From the NCBI GenBank assembly GCA_002296055.1, contig DBHE01000071.1, positions 1 to 12,924 of the forward strand: a DNA stretch of 12,924 nucleotides. Direction: 5' to 3'. Position 1 is the stretch's first letter; the number at the start of each line of letters is the position of its first letter. The notes under the pieces were generated by a model. That model was not told the DNA's origin. It was given only the letters and a program-made list of their open reading frames with translations, and made no database searches. This document shows positions 1 to 6,685 of the stretch, in pieces. The position numbers were made by a program, and so were the translations under genes. This stretch comes from Pseudomonadaceae bacterium UBA836 (GTDB taxonomy: Bacteria; Pseudomonadota; Gammaproteobacteria; Pseudomonadales; Pseudomonadaceae).

Positions 1-1374
1 CCAGCTGCGCAGGCCGGCTGTGGCTGTGCGTACGCTCTCATCGCGGGTAAAGTCGCGTGGCTGCACATTGAAGTCACCCGCCTCGTTGATGATCGACACG
101 TTGTGACGCAGAAAGTCGTGGTTGCTCTCGCGCACGCCGGCCGCACCGTAGAACAGCAGATTCTCACTAATGTCGTACTCGCCGTTGAACGCGGCAAAGG
201 TGTCTTCGGTACGCGCCTTGCTCCAGGCCTGCGCGTAGTTGTCGTTGACCCGATCAGCATCCGGAATCGGCGCGGCTGCGCCAATCAGCACGCGCTCCTG
301 CGGTGCATCGGTGTCACGCTCGGTGTGGCCGATGTCGGCGCCCAGGCGCAGGCGATCGCCGCGGTAGTCCAGCCCGAGCACCGCCATCTCGCGGTCTACG
401 TGCTGGTGATCCCACTCGGTATCGCCAGCCTGTCGCACACCGTTGAAGCGCAGGCCAAAACGGTTGTCCTCGCCAAAGCGGCGCCCCACATCCAGTGCGC
501 CACCAACCTGACTGTTGGAAGCGTAGCTACCGGTGAATTCGGTAATCGGCGTATCGGTCGCCCGCTTGGCCACCAGGTTGATGCCGCCACCCACCGCGCC
601 GCGCGGCGAGATGCCGTTGATTAACTGGGTGGGGCCCTTGATCACATCCACTCGGTCAGCCATTTCCATGTCGATCGAATAGGTCGGCAGAACGCCGTAC
701 AGGCCGTTGAAGGCAACGTCGGTGTTGAACAGGCTGAATCCGCGAATGGTGAACTGCTCAAAGCGGCCACCGGCCGGGTTGGTGGAGCGCACCGACGGGT
801 CATTGGCAATCAGGTCCAGCAGGGTGCGGGCATTCTGGTTCTGCGCGGTTTCGCTGGTGTAGGTGGTGGCGCTGAAGGGGGTGTCCATAAAGTCGCGCGA
901 GCCCAGCATGCCCTGCGCGGTCTGCATGGTTACCTGCCCTCCGGCGTAGCGCTCACCACTGGCCAGCTGCGGGCTGACGCCCACCACCGTAATCGGGGCA
1001 ATCTGCAACGCCTCACCCTGCGCCGGTGCCGCTACCAGCGTATAGCCGCCAGCGCCCACCGGTTGAATCTGCAGCCCGCTGCCCTGCAGCAGGCGCGCAA
1101 AGCCCTCTTCAACGCTGTAGCTGCCGGACAGCCCTTCGCTGCGGCGGCCCTGCATCAGCGCCGGATCAACCGACAGGCTCACACCCGCCTGACCGGCAAA
1201 GCGGGTCAACGCCGCGCCCAGCTCGCCGGCCGGCACCGTATAACTGCGCCGCTCCACCTCCTGCGCGTAACTGGTGGAGATTGCCAGCGGGCTGACGCTC
1301 AAGCCCATCACCAGCCCCAGGTGCAACAATGAACGCAGGCGCAGCGATGCACGCTCGGTCGATACTGCAGACAT
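1..1374 (-). CDS. TonB-dependent siderophore receptor with N-terminal signalling (STN) domain, partial
   Basis: Outer-membrane receptor that would import a ferric siderophore using TonB energy and signal to the neighbouring FecR/FecI pair. The frame is open from the ATG at 1374 to the window edge (458 codons), so the C-terminal barrel is missing. Visible parts: a signal peptide ending SYA|Q at residues 35-38; an STN domain at about 42-115 (YTVPAGELGAALTRFAGQAG); a TonB-box-like ITVVG at 128-132; and a plug domain at about 160-275 with FTIRGF, DRVDVIKGPTQLI and GGGINLVAK. The start is supported by GAGGAG seven bases upstream. The gene lies 66 bases downstream of the anti-sigma gene on the same strand, the usual order of Fec-type cassettes. 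The STN domain marks it as a transducing receptor. The siderophore cannot be named. Family assignment is firm, substrate unknown. Confidence 0.95.
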   Translation of the reverse strand, partial: MSAVSTERASLRLRSLLHLGLVMGLSVSPLAISTSYAQEVERRSYTVPAGELGAALTRFAGQAGVSLSVDPALMQGRRSEGLSGSYSVEEGFARLLQGSGLQIQPVGAGGYTLVAAPAQGEALQIAPITVVGVSPQLASGERYAGGQVTMQTAQGMLGSRDFMDTPFSATTYTSETAQNQNARTLLDLIANDPSVRSTNPAGGRFEQFTIRGFSLFNTDVAFNGLYGVLPTYSIDMEMADRVDVIKGPTQLINGISPRGAVGGGINLVAKRATDTPITEFTGSYASNSQVGGALDVGRRFGEDNRFGLRFNGVRQAGDTEWDHQHVDREMAVLGLDYRGDRLRLGADIGHTERDTDAPQERVLIGAAAPIPDADRVNDNYAQAWSKARTEDTFAAFNGEYDISENLLFYGAAGVRESNHDFLRHNVSIINEAGDFNVQPRDFTRDESVRTATAGLRSW

Positions 1375-1440
1375 AAACCAGCTCCTCATTTTTTGCTTTG
1401 TCACCCTACTGACCGGCGAGCGCAAAAAAAGGGACAGGCC

Positions 1441-2388
1441 TCAGGCATTTTCTTTTCTGGTCGCCAGCGACACCCAATAGCGGGTGCGCGTCTGCACGCG
1501 CAGCGGCAGGCTGGCAGCCAGCAACGCCAGCACGCGATCGGTGTCATCCAGCCGGAAGCTGCCCGTCACGCGCAGGCGCTCCAGCGCCGGGTCCCAGCGC
1601 AGCACGCCGGGGCGATAGCGCCGCAGCTCGCGCAAAAAATCCCCCAGCGGCTGGTTATCGGCCAGCAACACACCCTGGCGCCAGTCAGGCAGCGTGGGGT
1701 CGTAACGCTTCCAGCCCGATAGCCCAGCCGCGCTTATCGACACCCGCTGTCCGCCCTCAAGCAGCTCGCTGGCACCGGCGCTGGCGGCCAACTGCACCCG
1801 ACCACGGGCCACGGCGATCTGGCAGTGGTCATCAAACCGGCGTACGCACACCTCAGCATCGCGCAGGGTGAGCACGGCCTGCGGCAGGATGATACTCAGC
1901 GGCTGATCGCCAGCGGCATACAACGCGAGCTCCCCACGCACCAGCGTCAGCCTTCGCTCAGCCAGCTGCAGATTCACCGCGCTATCAGTATTCAATTGCA
2001 GCTCGATGCCCTCGCTCAGCGGCATACGTTGCTGTTCGCCGGTGGCGGTGTGCACATCGGCGGTCCAGGCCTGCACTGGCAACTGTCGCCCCACCAACCA
2101 GGCCGCAGGCAACAACGCGCACGCGCCCACTACCCGCTTGACCGCCACCCGCCGCCCCAGGTCAGGCCGGTCCAAGGCGGCCAGTGACACAGCGGTGGGC
2201 AACCCGGCAAAGCGCTGGCGCAACTGCAACGCGCGCTGCCAAGCCTGCTCGTGCTCGGGGTTGCTGCTGCGCCAGTGCGCCAGCCGCGCGCGATCCGTTT
2301 CGCTGCAGTCCTCGGCGTCCAGCAGCGCTAACCAACGCGCCGCAGCACGGGTAATATCGCGGCGCTCGGCCTGGGTCACACCGCTCAT
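1441..2388 (-). CDS. fecR: FecR-family anti-sigma factor / transmembrane signal relay
   Basis: Inner-membrane regulator that receives the siderophore signal from the receptor's STN domain in the periplasm and controls the sigma factor in the cytoplasm. It has 315 residues from the chosen start. The cytoplasmic N-terminal domain, about 10-60, has the family's spaced tryptophans (W19, W39, W50). A single membrane segment lies at about 86-101 (VVGACALLPAAWLVG). The periplasmic FecR domain spans about 110-220, and a C-terminal STN-like domain about 240-310. The start used is the ATG at 2388, which overlaps the sigma gene's TGA (ATGA) and has GGAG six bases upstream. A start seven codons earlier is open, but it would overlap the sigma gene further and has no better ribosome site. 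The overlap implies translational coupling. The symbol denotes the family; orthology to E. coli FecR is not implied. Confidence 0.93.
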   Translation of the reverse strand: MSGVTQAERRDITRAAARWLALLDAEDCSETDRARLAHWRSSNPEHEQAWQRALQLRQRFAGLPTAVSLAALDRPDLGRRVAVKRVVGACALLPAAWLVGRQLPVQAWTADVHTATGEQQRMPLSEGIELQLNTDSAVNLQLAERRLTLVRGELALYAAGDQPLSIILPQAVLTLRDAEVCVRRFDDHCQIAVARGRVQLAASAGASELLEGGQRVSISAAGLSGWKRYDPTLPDWRQGVLLADNQPLGDFLRELRRYRPGVLRWDPALERLRVTGSFRLDDTDRVLALLAASLPLRVQTRTRYWVSLATRKENA

Positions 2389-2897
2389 GCCAGCTCCAGT
2401 AACAGGCAATGCTCGTAGGCCTGGGCCATGTAGCGTTTTACTGTGCGCTCGGATACCTCAAGCCGTGCAGCGATCTCACGGTACCCCACCCCTTCCAGCT
2501 GACTCCACAGAAAGGCCCGCCGCACCGCCAGCGGCAAACCGTCCAGCAGCTCATCCAGCGCCTGCAGGGTCTCCAGCAATGCCCAGCGCTGCTCTGGCGA
2601 CGGTGCCAGCGCCTGCGGCAATTGCTGCAGCGCCTCCAGATAGGCTTGCTCAAGGCTGCGACGGGCGTAGAAGGTGTTGAGCAGGCGCTTGCCAACGGTC
2701 AGCAGATAAGCACGCGGCTCGCGAATCTCCGCCACACTCTGGGAGCTGGCCAGCACCTTGATAAAGGTATCCTGACTCAGATCCGCGGCATCCCAGCGGT
2801 TACCCAGCTGACGCTGCAACCAGTTTTGCAGCCAGCTGTGATGATCACGGTAAAGGGTGTGCAGGCTCTGCTTGTGGGGGGATGCGGCTTCGGTCAT
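2385..2897 (-). CDS. fecI: FecI-like ECF sigma factor (iron-starvation type)
   Basis: Extracytoplasmic-function sigma-70 factor of 170 residues, a normal length for the family. It would direct RNA polymerase to the receptor gene once the receptor-FecR relay is activated. Region 2 covers about 13-80, with WDAADLSQDTFIKVL and PRAYLLTVGKRLLNTFYARR typical of iron-starvation sigmas. Region 4 covers about 105-162, with a helix-turn-helix at about 138-160 (YREIAARLEVSERTVKRYM). It is the first gene of the minus-strand cassette and its stop overlaps the fecR start. No strong ribosome site precedes the ATG at 2897. A Fur-box-like sequence and a plausible sigma-70 promoter lie just upstream, so expression is probably iron-repressed (inference). 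The symbol denotes the family. Confidence 0.93.
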   Translation of the reverse strand: MTEAASPHKQSLHTLYRDHHSWLQNWLQRQLGNRWDAADLSQDTFIKVLASSQSVAEIREPRAYLLTVGKRLLNTFYARRSLEQAYLEALQQLPQALAPSPEQRWALLETLQALDELLDGLPLAVRRAFLWSQLEGVGYREIAARLEVSERTVKRYMAQAYEHCLLLELA

Positions 2898-2922
2898 GGG
2901 GCGTCTTGACGGGCTGGATGCG

Positions 2923-2947
2923 GCAAATGAGATTGATTGTATTTAAC
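2923..2947. promoter_or_regulatory. Putative Fur-binding site, two overlapping boxes
   Basis: Compared by eye with the 19-base Fur consensus, positions 2923-2941 match at 12 of 19 and positions 2929-2947 also match at 12 of 19. The two frames are offset by six bases, as in extended Fur sites made of NATWAT-like hexamers. The site lies 26-50 bases upstream of the fecI start and overlaps its presumed -10 element, which fits iron repression. It also sits in the divergent region shared with the gene starting at 3046. Assignment is by pattern only. Confidence 0.5.
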
Positions 2948-2965
2948 AAGTGCCATCAACTGCAA
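2936..2965 (-). promoter_or_regulatory. Candidate sigma-70 promoter of fecI
   Basis: On the minus strand TTGCAG (2965-2960) is followed after 18 bases by TACAAT (2941-2936). The -10 matches TATAAT at five of six positions; the -35 is weak. It lies about 40 bases before the fecI ATG and the -10 is inside the Fur-box-like sequence. No transcription start can be proven from sequence. Confidence 0.35.
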
Positions 2966-3045
2966 TGCGCAAGACACCAAAGCCCCATTGCACTAGCCGT
3001 ACAAACCCCGCACGATAGCCACACGCTCCCACGTGCAGATACGCC

Positions 3046-3447
3046 ATGACCACGACGCCTGCCACACGCCAACCTTGCCCAGCGGGCACCTGTGATTGTG
3101 ACCGCGATACCCTGTCCGAGCAGGCCAATGCCGACCCGCGCATCCTGCTGCTGACCCTGCATGAAGAAAAGCGCCTGCTGGCCCGCCTGGAAGCCATCAG
3201 CACACTGGAAGAGCTGGAGCGCATGCAACTGCGCATGTACGAGCAATTGGGCATTCGCCTGGCTATCGACACTGGCTTTGGTGAAGTGCGCAGCGTGCGC
3301 GGTATCGGGATTCGACTGTTGCCACAGCCCGGCCTCTGCCGCAAGACCCGCAAATCCATCCCCGCCGCCATCCGCCGCAGCCTTAAAGAAAACCCGGACA
3401 TCGTCTATGCGCTGCTGAGCAGTCAGGACTTGCTGCGCGACGCCTGA
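3046..3447 (+). CDS. Hypothetical protein with N-terminal Cys cluster
   Basis: A 133-residue soluble protein that I do not recognise. It has no signal peptide and no membrane segment. The N-terminus carries C11-x4-C16-x-C18 (CPAGTCDCD), and a further cysteine sits at 98; a metal-binding role is possible but unproven. Residues about 30-70 (RILLLTLHEEKRLLARLEAI and the following Leu/Glu-rich stretch) look helical and possibly coiled. The C-terminal third is basic (CRKTRKSIPAAIRRSLKE). Codon use is normal for the window, which supports real coding over the overlapping minus-strand frames. It is divergent from fecI, and the Fur-like site lies in the shared upstream region, so iron control is possible. 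The ribosome site is weak. Confidence 0.7.
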   Translation: MTTTPATRQPCPAGTCDCDRDTLSEQANADPRILLLTLHEEKRLLARLEAISTLEELERMQLRMYEQLGIRLAIDTGFGEVRSVRGIGIRLLPQPGLCRKTRKSIPAAIRRSLKENPDIVYALLSSQDLLRDA

Positions 3448-3519
3448 GACGCCAGAAACCCCAGCAGCCGTTCGACCACTGCCTGCGGCTGCTCCTGCTC
3501 CACCCAATGTCCTGCCGCA
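3423..3519 (-). pseudogene. C-terminal remnant of an alpha/beta hydrolase
   Basis: Read on the minus strand, this short frame encodes CAAGHWVEQEQP followed by QAVVERLLGFLASQ and ends at TGA (3425-3423). The GHW-x-x-x-E-x-P block followed by a terminal helix is the characteristic end of alpha/beta-hydrolase-fold enzymes such as epoxide hydrolases and haloalkane dehalogenases, where the His is the catalytic base. Nothing upstream continues the fold: the frame runs into the hairpin at 3525-3540. No start codon or catalytic nucleophile region remains, so it is a stump of a deleted gene. It overlaps the last 25 bases of the plus-strand gene ending at 3447. The motif is seen directly; the decay history is inferred. 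Confidence 0.55.
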
Positions 3520-3540
3520 CAAAAGCCGCCCGGAGGCGGC
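3516..3540. repeat. 25-base direct repeat, left copy (contains terminator hairpin)
   Basis: This copy matches 4342-4366 at 24 of 25 bases, in the same orientation. It contains CGCAC, AAAA and a GCCGCC-CGGA-GGCGGC hairpin. The pair brackets the lipoprotein gene at 3568-4197. Confidence 0.85.
3521..3540 (-). terminator. Intrinsic terminator of the lipoprotein gene
   Basis: On the minus strand a six-base-pair GC stem with a four-base loop (GCCGCC-TCCG-GGCGGC) is followed by TTTT. It begins 28 bases after the stop of the lipoprotein gene. On the plus strand there is no T run after the hairpin, so it should act mainly leftwards. Confidence 0.7.
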
Positions 3541-3567
3541 CTAGGGTTTGTTAGCTGCCGGTTAGTC

Positions 3568-4197
3568 TTACTGGCTATGCAGCGCTGGCATGCCATTGAT
3601 CGCGATATCCGTGCCCACTACCACCACCAGCGGAATCGAGAACAGCACAATTGCGCCATCAGCCATGATCGCCAGGGGCGTTACAAGCGTACGCGCAGCC
3701 AGCACCTCAGGTGACAACGACTCAGTCACGGTGATGTCGTAACGACGATTCAGCGGCTGCATCCGGGCAGAGCGCTCCAGCTCAAACCCACCAGCAGCAT
3801 AACGCCGCCCGCGCACGCTCCCGTGGTACACAATATCGTCGCCATCGAGCCGATAACCCGCGGCCAGCGCTGCGGCCTGATCCTGCTCGCTTGCATTCGC
3901 AGCCAACCTCAGGTGGTAACGCCCAGTGATACGGTTGGACCGCTTGACGGTAAAACTGTCAAAACTGGCACGCACCTGTCGATGGAAATCAGACGCAAAA
4001 GTGGCGGACAGCCCGTCGGTCATCGGAAACACATAGTGATAGCGGCCGGCAAGAACGACAAACCAGGCACCATCGCTCGACACCATAACCTGCTCCACCG
4101 CTTCCGAATAACGCTCCCCCTTGTTTCGATACAAGCCGCTGGTCACACACCCTGCCAACAGCACTACCCAGATCAACAGCAGCACTCTTCCCTTCAC
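3568..4197 (-). CDS. Hypothetical lipoprotein
   Basis: A 209-residue predicted lipoprotein of unknown function. A GTG start at 4197 is preferred because GGAGG lies nine bases upstream and because a signal peptide then starts at once (VKGRVLLLIWVVLLAGC; lipobox LAGC, lipidated Cys17). The frame stays open 42 codons further upstream, but that part is Arg-rich and unlike a signal sequence. The mature part has a region with many aromatic and basic residues (AGRYHYVFPMTDG, RITGRYHLRLAA) and a hydrophobic stretch near the C-terminus at about residues 172-195 (LAIMADGAIVLFSIPLVVVVG) that could be a second membrane contact. No domain is recognised. The gene stands alone between two repeated terminators, which suggests it was acquired as a unit (inference). 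Confidence 0.75.
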   Translation of the reverse strand: MKGRVLLLIWVVLLAGCVTSGLYRNKGERYSEAVEQVMVSSDGAWFVVLAGRYHYVFPMTDGLSATFASDFHRQVRASFDSFTVKRSNRITGRYHLRLAANASEQDQAAALAAGYRLDGDDIVYHGSVRGRRYAAGGFELERSARMQPLNRRYDITVTESLSPEVLAARTLVTPLAIMADGAIVLFSIPLVVVVGTDIAINGMPALHSQ

Positions 4198-4341
4198 GTT
4201 CAATGGCCTCCCTAGCCTCCCACGCGCGGACCGTCTTGCCCGCAGAGGCTGTGGTATATCGCAGATTCGCCAGAGCGGTGCCGGCCTCCAACTAGGAGTG
4301 CGGACAAGGTCCCACCAGGGCAATTAAATACAAAGGCCAGA

Positions 4342-4366
4342 CGCACAAAAGCCGCCCGAAGGCGGC
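4342..4366. repeat. 25-base direct repeat, right copy (contains terminator hairpin)
   Basis: This copy matches 3516-3540 with one difference (A for G in the hairpin loop). Sequences on both sides of the two copies differ, so the similarity ends sharply. The copies start 826 bases apart. Confidence 0.85.
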
Positions 4367-4370
4367 TTTT
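4347..4370. terminator. Bidirectional intrinsic terminator of the eutBC-eat operon
   Basis: AAAA, then a GCCGCC-CGAA-GGCGGC hairpin, then TTTT: a perfectly symmetrical terminator that can act on both strands. It lies 22 bases beyond the stop of the ethanolamine permease gene on the minus strand. Confidence 0.85.
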
Positions 4371-4391
4371 GCAGTACCACTCAGAGCCCTA

Positions 4392-5792
4392 TCAGGCAGC
4401 CGCCAGATCAGATTCCGCCTCAGCCAGCATGGCAAACTCTTCGTCCGCCGACTTGGCGACCAGGTGCTGGCGGCTATAGCCGAAGTAGTAGGCAGCGCCA
4501 ATCACGAACAGGCCCATGGTGAAGAAAAAGGCGCGCGGATCGAAGGCGTAGACGCCGGTCAGCGCGATCAGCGACAGCACCAGCGCGATACCTGAGGTCA
4601 CCACACCGCCCGGCGTTTTGTAGGGGCGTGGCAGGTCAGGCTGCTTGACGCGCAGCAGGATATGACTGAGCGCCATCAACGCGTAGGAGACAGTCGCACC
4701 GACTACTGCCATGGCCAGCATCAGGTCACCCTCGCCGCTCAAGGAGGCGATAAAACCGAAGATACCGGGCACGATCAGCGCGCGCGCCGGCACCTTGCGC
4801 TCGGTTGTCAGCGACAGCGACTTGGGCAGGTAACCGGCACGCGACAGCGCAAACACCAGACGGCTGTAGCCGTAGATGATCGAGAAGAACGAGGCGACCA
4901 GACCGGCCAGGCCCAGTACGTTAACCAGCGTTGCCAGGCTGGCGTTACCGGTTGCATTCAGCGCATCCACCAGCGGCACCGCGCTCTCGCCCATGGCTTG
5001 CGCGCCGGCTGCGCCCGGCACCAGCACCACGACCAGCAGCGCCGTAAACAGCAGAAAGACCATGGCACCGATAATACCCTTGGGTACGTCCTTGCCCGGG
5101 TCTTTGGCCTCTTCGGCGGCCAGCGGCACGCCTTCAACCGCAAGGAACAGCCACATGGCAAACGGCAGCGCCGCCCATACGCCGTACCAGCCCAGCGGCA
5201 GCATATCGCTGGCACCAGCGGCATCGGTCATGGCGATGTCGAACAGGTTGTTAATGTCAAAATGCATGATCAGCGCCACGCCAGTGGCAACGATGGCAAA
5301 CACCGCCAGACCGCTGATCACCATCATCACCTTCAGCGCTTCACCCACACCCGCTAGGTGAATGCCGACAAACACCAGATAGAAGATCGCGTAGACCCAC
5401 GGCCCGTTGAAGCCGAGCAGCGCTTCTACCGCAGAACCGATAAAGATGACGATGGCCGCAGGGGCCAGCGCGTACTCGATCAGCACCGCCAGGCCGGTCA
5501 AAAAGCCACCGGTTGGCCCCATCGCCTGACGGGCAAAGCTGTAACCACCGCCCGCTGCCGGAATGGCCGCCGACATTTCCGCCAGTGACAGCACCAGCGT
5601 CAGGTACATCAACCCCATGAGCACGGCGGCAATCGCAAAACCCGCCCAGCCCGCCTGCGCGATGCCGAAGTTCCAGCCGGCAAAATCGCCGGAAATAACA
5701 TAGGACACGCCAAGACCGGCAAGCAAAATCCAGCCTGCTGTCCCGCGCTTGAGCTGCCGTTTGGCAAGGTACGCCTGATGATCGTTAGACAT
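4392..5792 (-). CDS. eat: Ethanolamine permease (APC superfamily)
   Basis: Inner-membrane transporter of 466 residues that brings ethanolamine into the cell. Its length and the many hydrophobic segments (about twelve) fit the amino acid-polyamine-organocation family. The N-terminal signature WILLAGLGVSYVISGDFAGW, with the next segment NFGIAQAGWAGF, is typical of the ethanolamine permease group. Other family-like parts are SLAEMSAAIPAAGGGYSFAR at about 69-88 and FLAVEGVPLAAEEAKDPGKD in the middle. The ATG at 5792 has GAGG with a seven-base spacer. It is the last gene of the minus-strand operon after eutB and eutC, 47 bases past eutC, and is followed by a strong terminator. The co-transcribed lyase genes support ethanolamine over other amines as substrate. 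Confidence 0.93.
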   Translation of the reverse strand: MSNDHQAYLAKRQLKRGTAGWILLAGLGVSYVISGDFAGWNFGIAQAGWAGFAIAAVLMGLMYLTLVLSLAEMSAAIPAAGGGYSFARQAMGPTGGFLTGLAVLIEYALAPAAIVIFIGSAVEALLGFNGPWVYAIFYLVFVGIHLAGVGEALKVMMVISGLAVFAIVATGVALIMHFDINNLFDIAMTDAAGASDMLPLGWYGVWAALPFAMWLFLAVEGVPLAAEEAKDPGKDVPKGIIGAMVFLLFTALLVVVLVPGAAGAQAMGESAVPLVDALNATGNASLATLVNVLGLAGLVASFFSIIYGYSRLVFALSRAGYLPKSLSLTTERKVPARALIVPGIFGFIASLSGEGDLMLAMAVVGATVSYALMALSHILLRVKQPDLPRPYKTPGGVVTSGIALVLSLIALTGVYAFDPRAFFFTMGLFVIGAAYYFGYSRQHLVAKSADEEFAMLAEAESDLAAA

Positions 5793-5820
5793 GAGAAAGC
5801 CTCAGTGATGTTGCAGTTGT

Positions 5821-5845
5821 GAATGACGCCTCCCCGACGTCATTC
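5821..5845 (-). promoter_or_regulatory. Intercistronic hairpin between eutC and eat
   Basis: A perfect eight-base inverted repeat (GAATGACG / CGTCATTC) with a nine-base loop spans the eutC stop codon. In the mRNA the loop is purine-rich (GGGGAGG). There is no T run after it, so it is not a standard terminator. It could stabilise the upstream message or adjust eat expression; this is inference. Confidence 0.45.
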
Positions 5846-6685
5846 GGAAACCAGAAAATTGCGGCTGCTGCCGCCGTGTTCGATCACCGCGTCTTCGGTG
5901 CGGTCCTTGAGGTTCACCCCGGAGAGCTTCAGCCGCTGCGCCTCACGCAGCAGATACAGCGCCCGTTTGGCCCCCTCTGCGTGCGGCAAGCCGGCTGGCC
6001 GAACGTTGGAAATACAGTTACGTGAGGCATCGGTCAGCCCCGGTTTGGGTGCCCAGGTCAGATACAACCCAAGGCTGTCTGGCGAACTCAAGCCGGGCCG
6101 CTCACCCACCAGCAGCAGCACCGTACGGGCGTTAAGCAAGGCGCCAACGTCATCGCCAATGGCAACCCGGCCCTGCTCGACCACGGTCAGCGGCGCCAAC
6201 GAGCAATCCGGCAGCTCGGTGCCCAGCAGGCCAACCAAGTGCTGTAAAAACGGCACGGCGTTTTGCGCAATCGCCCGGGACGACAAACCATCCACAATGA
6301 CCACGGCCAGATCACTGGGCTGCTCGCAGCCCAGCTCGACCAACCGCTCGCGCGAGGCGTCATCCAGTACACGCCCCAGGTCCGGGCGCTGCAGATACAT
6401 CATGCGGTCGACGGCCTGGCTGTGCAGCCGGATCGGCTCACCCAGTGCTGCCAACCGCGCATCGGCTGCCAAGTCATGGCACAACGCGTCAATATCCAGC
6501 GGCAGATGCACGGCATCACGGGCTTGGGCGTGCGACAGCTGAAACGCCAGCAACTCGCTGGTCGGCAAGCTGATGCCCGCGCGGCCCAGGCCGATGCGCG
6601 CATCGGTAAACTCACGCAGCCGACGCCAGGGGTTCTCGACCACCGCGCCCGGCTGGCTGCCGGGCTTGTCGCTTGATGCGTTCAT
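5840..6685 (-). CDS. eutC: Ethanolamine ammonia-lyase small subunit
   Basis: Small subunit of the adenosylcobalamin-dependent enzyme that converts ethanolamine to acetaldehyde and ammonia; it contributes to the cobalamin-binding interface with EutB. It has 281 residues from the ATG at 6685, a normal length. Conserved blocks are visible: FTDARIGLGRAG near the N-terminus, VVIVDGLSSRAIAQ in the middle, then LLVGERPGLSSPDSLGLYLTW and SRNCISNVRPAGL. The start is set by the ATGA overlap with the eutB stop and by GGGAGG six bases upstream; a frame opening 36 codons earlier lies wholly inside eutB and has no such support. The overlap suggests coupled translation giving matched subunit amounts. Confidence 0.95.
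   Translation of the reverse strand: MNASSDKPGSQPGAVVENPWRRLREFTDARIGLGRAGISLPTSELLAFQLSHAQARDAVHLPLDIDALCHDLAADARLAALGEPIRLHSQAVDRMMYLQRPDLGRVLDDASRERLVELGCEQPSDLAVVIVDGLSSRAIAQNAVPFLQHLVGLLGTELPDCSLAPLTVVEQGRVAIGDDVGALLNARTVLLLVGERPGLSSPDSLGLYLTWAPKPGLTDASRNCISNVRPAGLPHAEGAKRALYLLREAQRLKLSGVNLKDRTEDAVIEHGGSSRNFLVSE

Noticed and set aside
103..624. Long plus-strand open frame over the receptor gene
   Set aside because: It is antisense to a receptor frame with clear plug motifs and has no recognisable protein character.
2956..3522. Minus-strand frames of 152-188 codons opposite the 3046-3447 gene
   Set aside because: Composition is biased and no motif is seen; the plus frame has better protein character, and only the short hydrolase-like tail at 3423-3519 is convincing on the minus strand.
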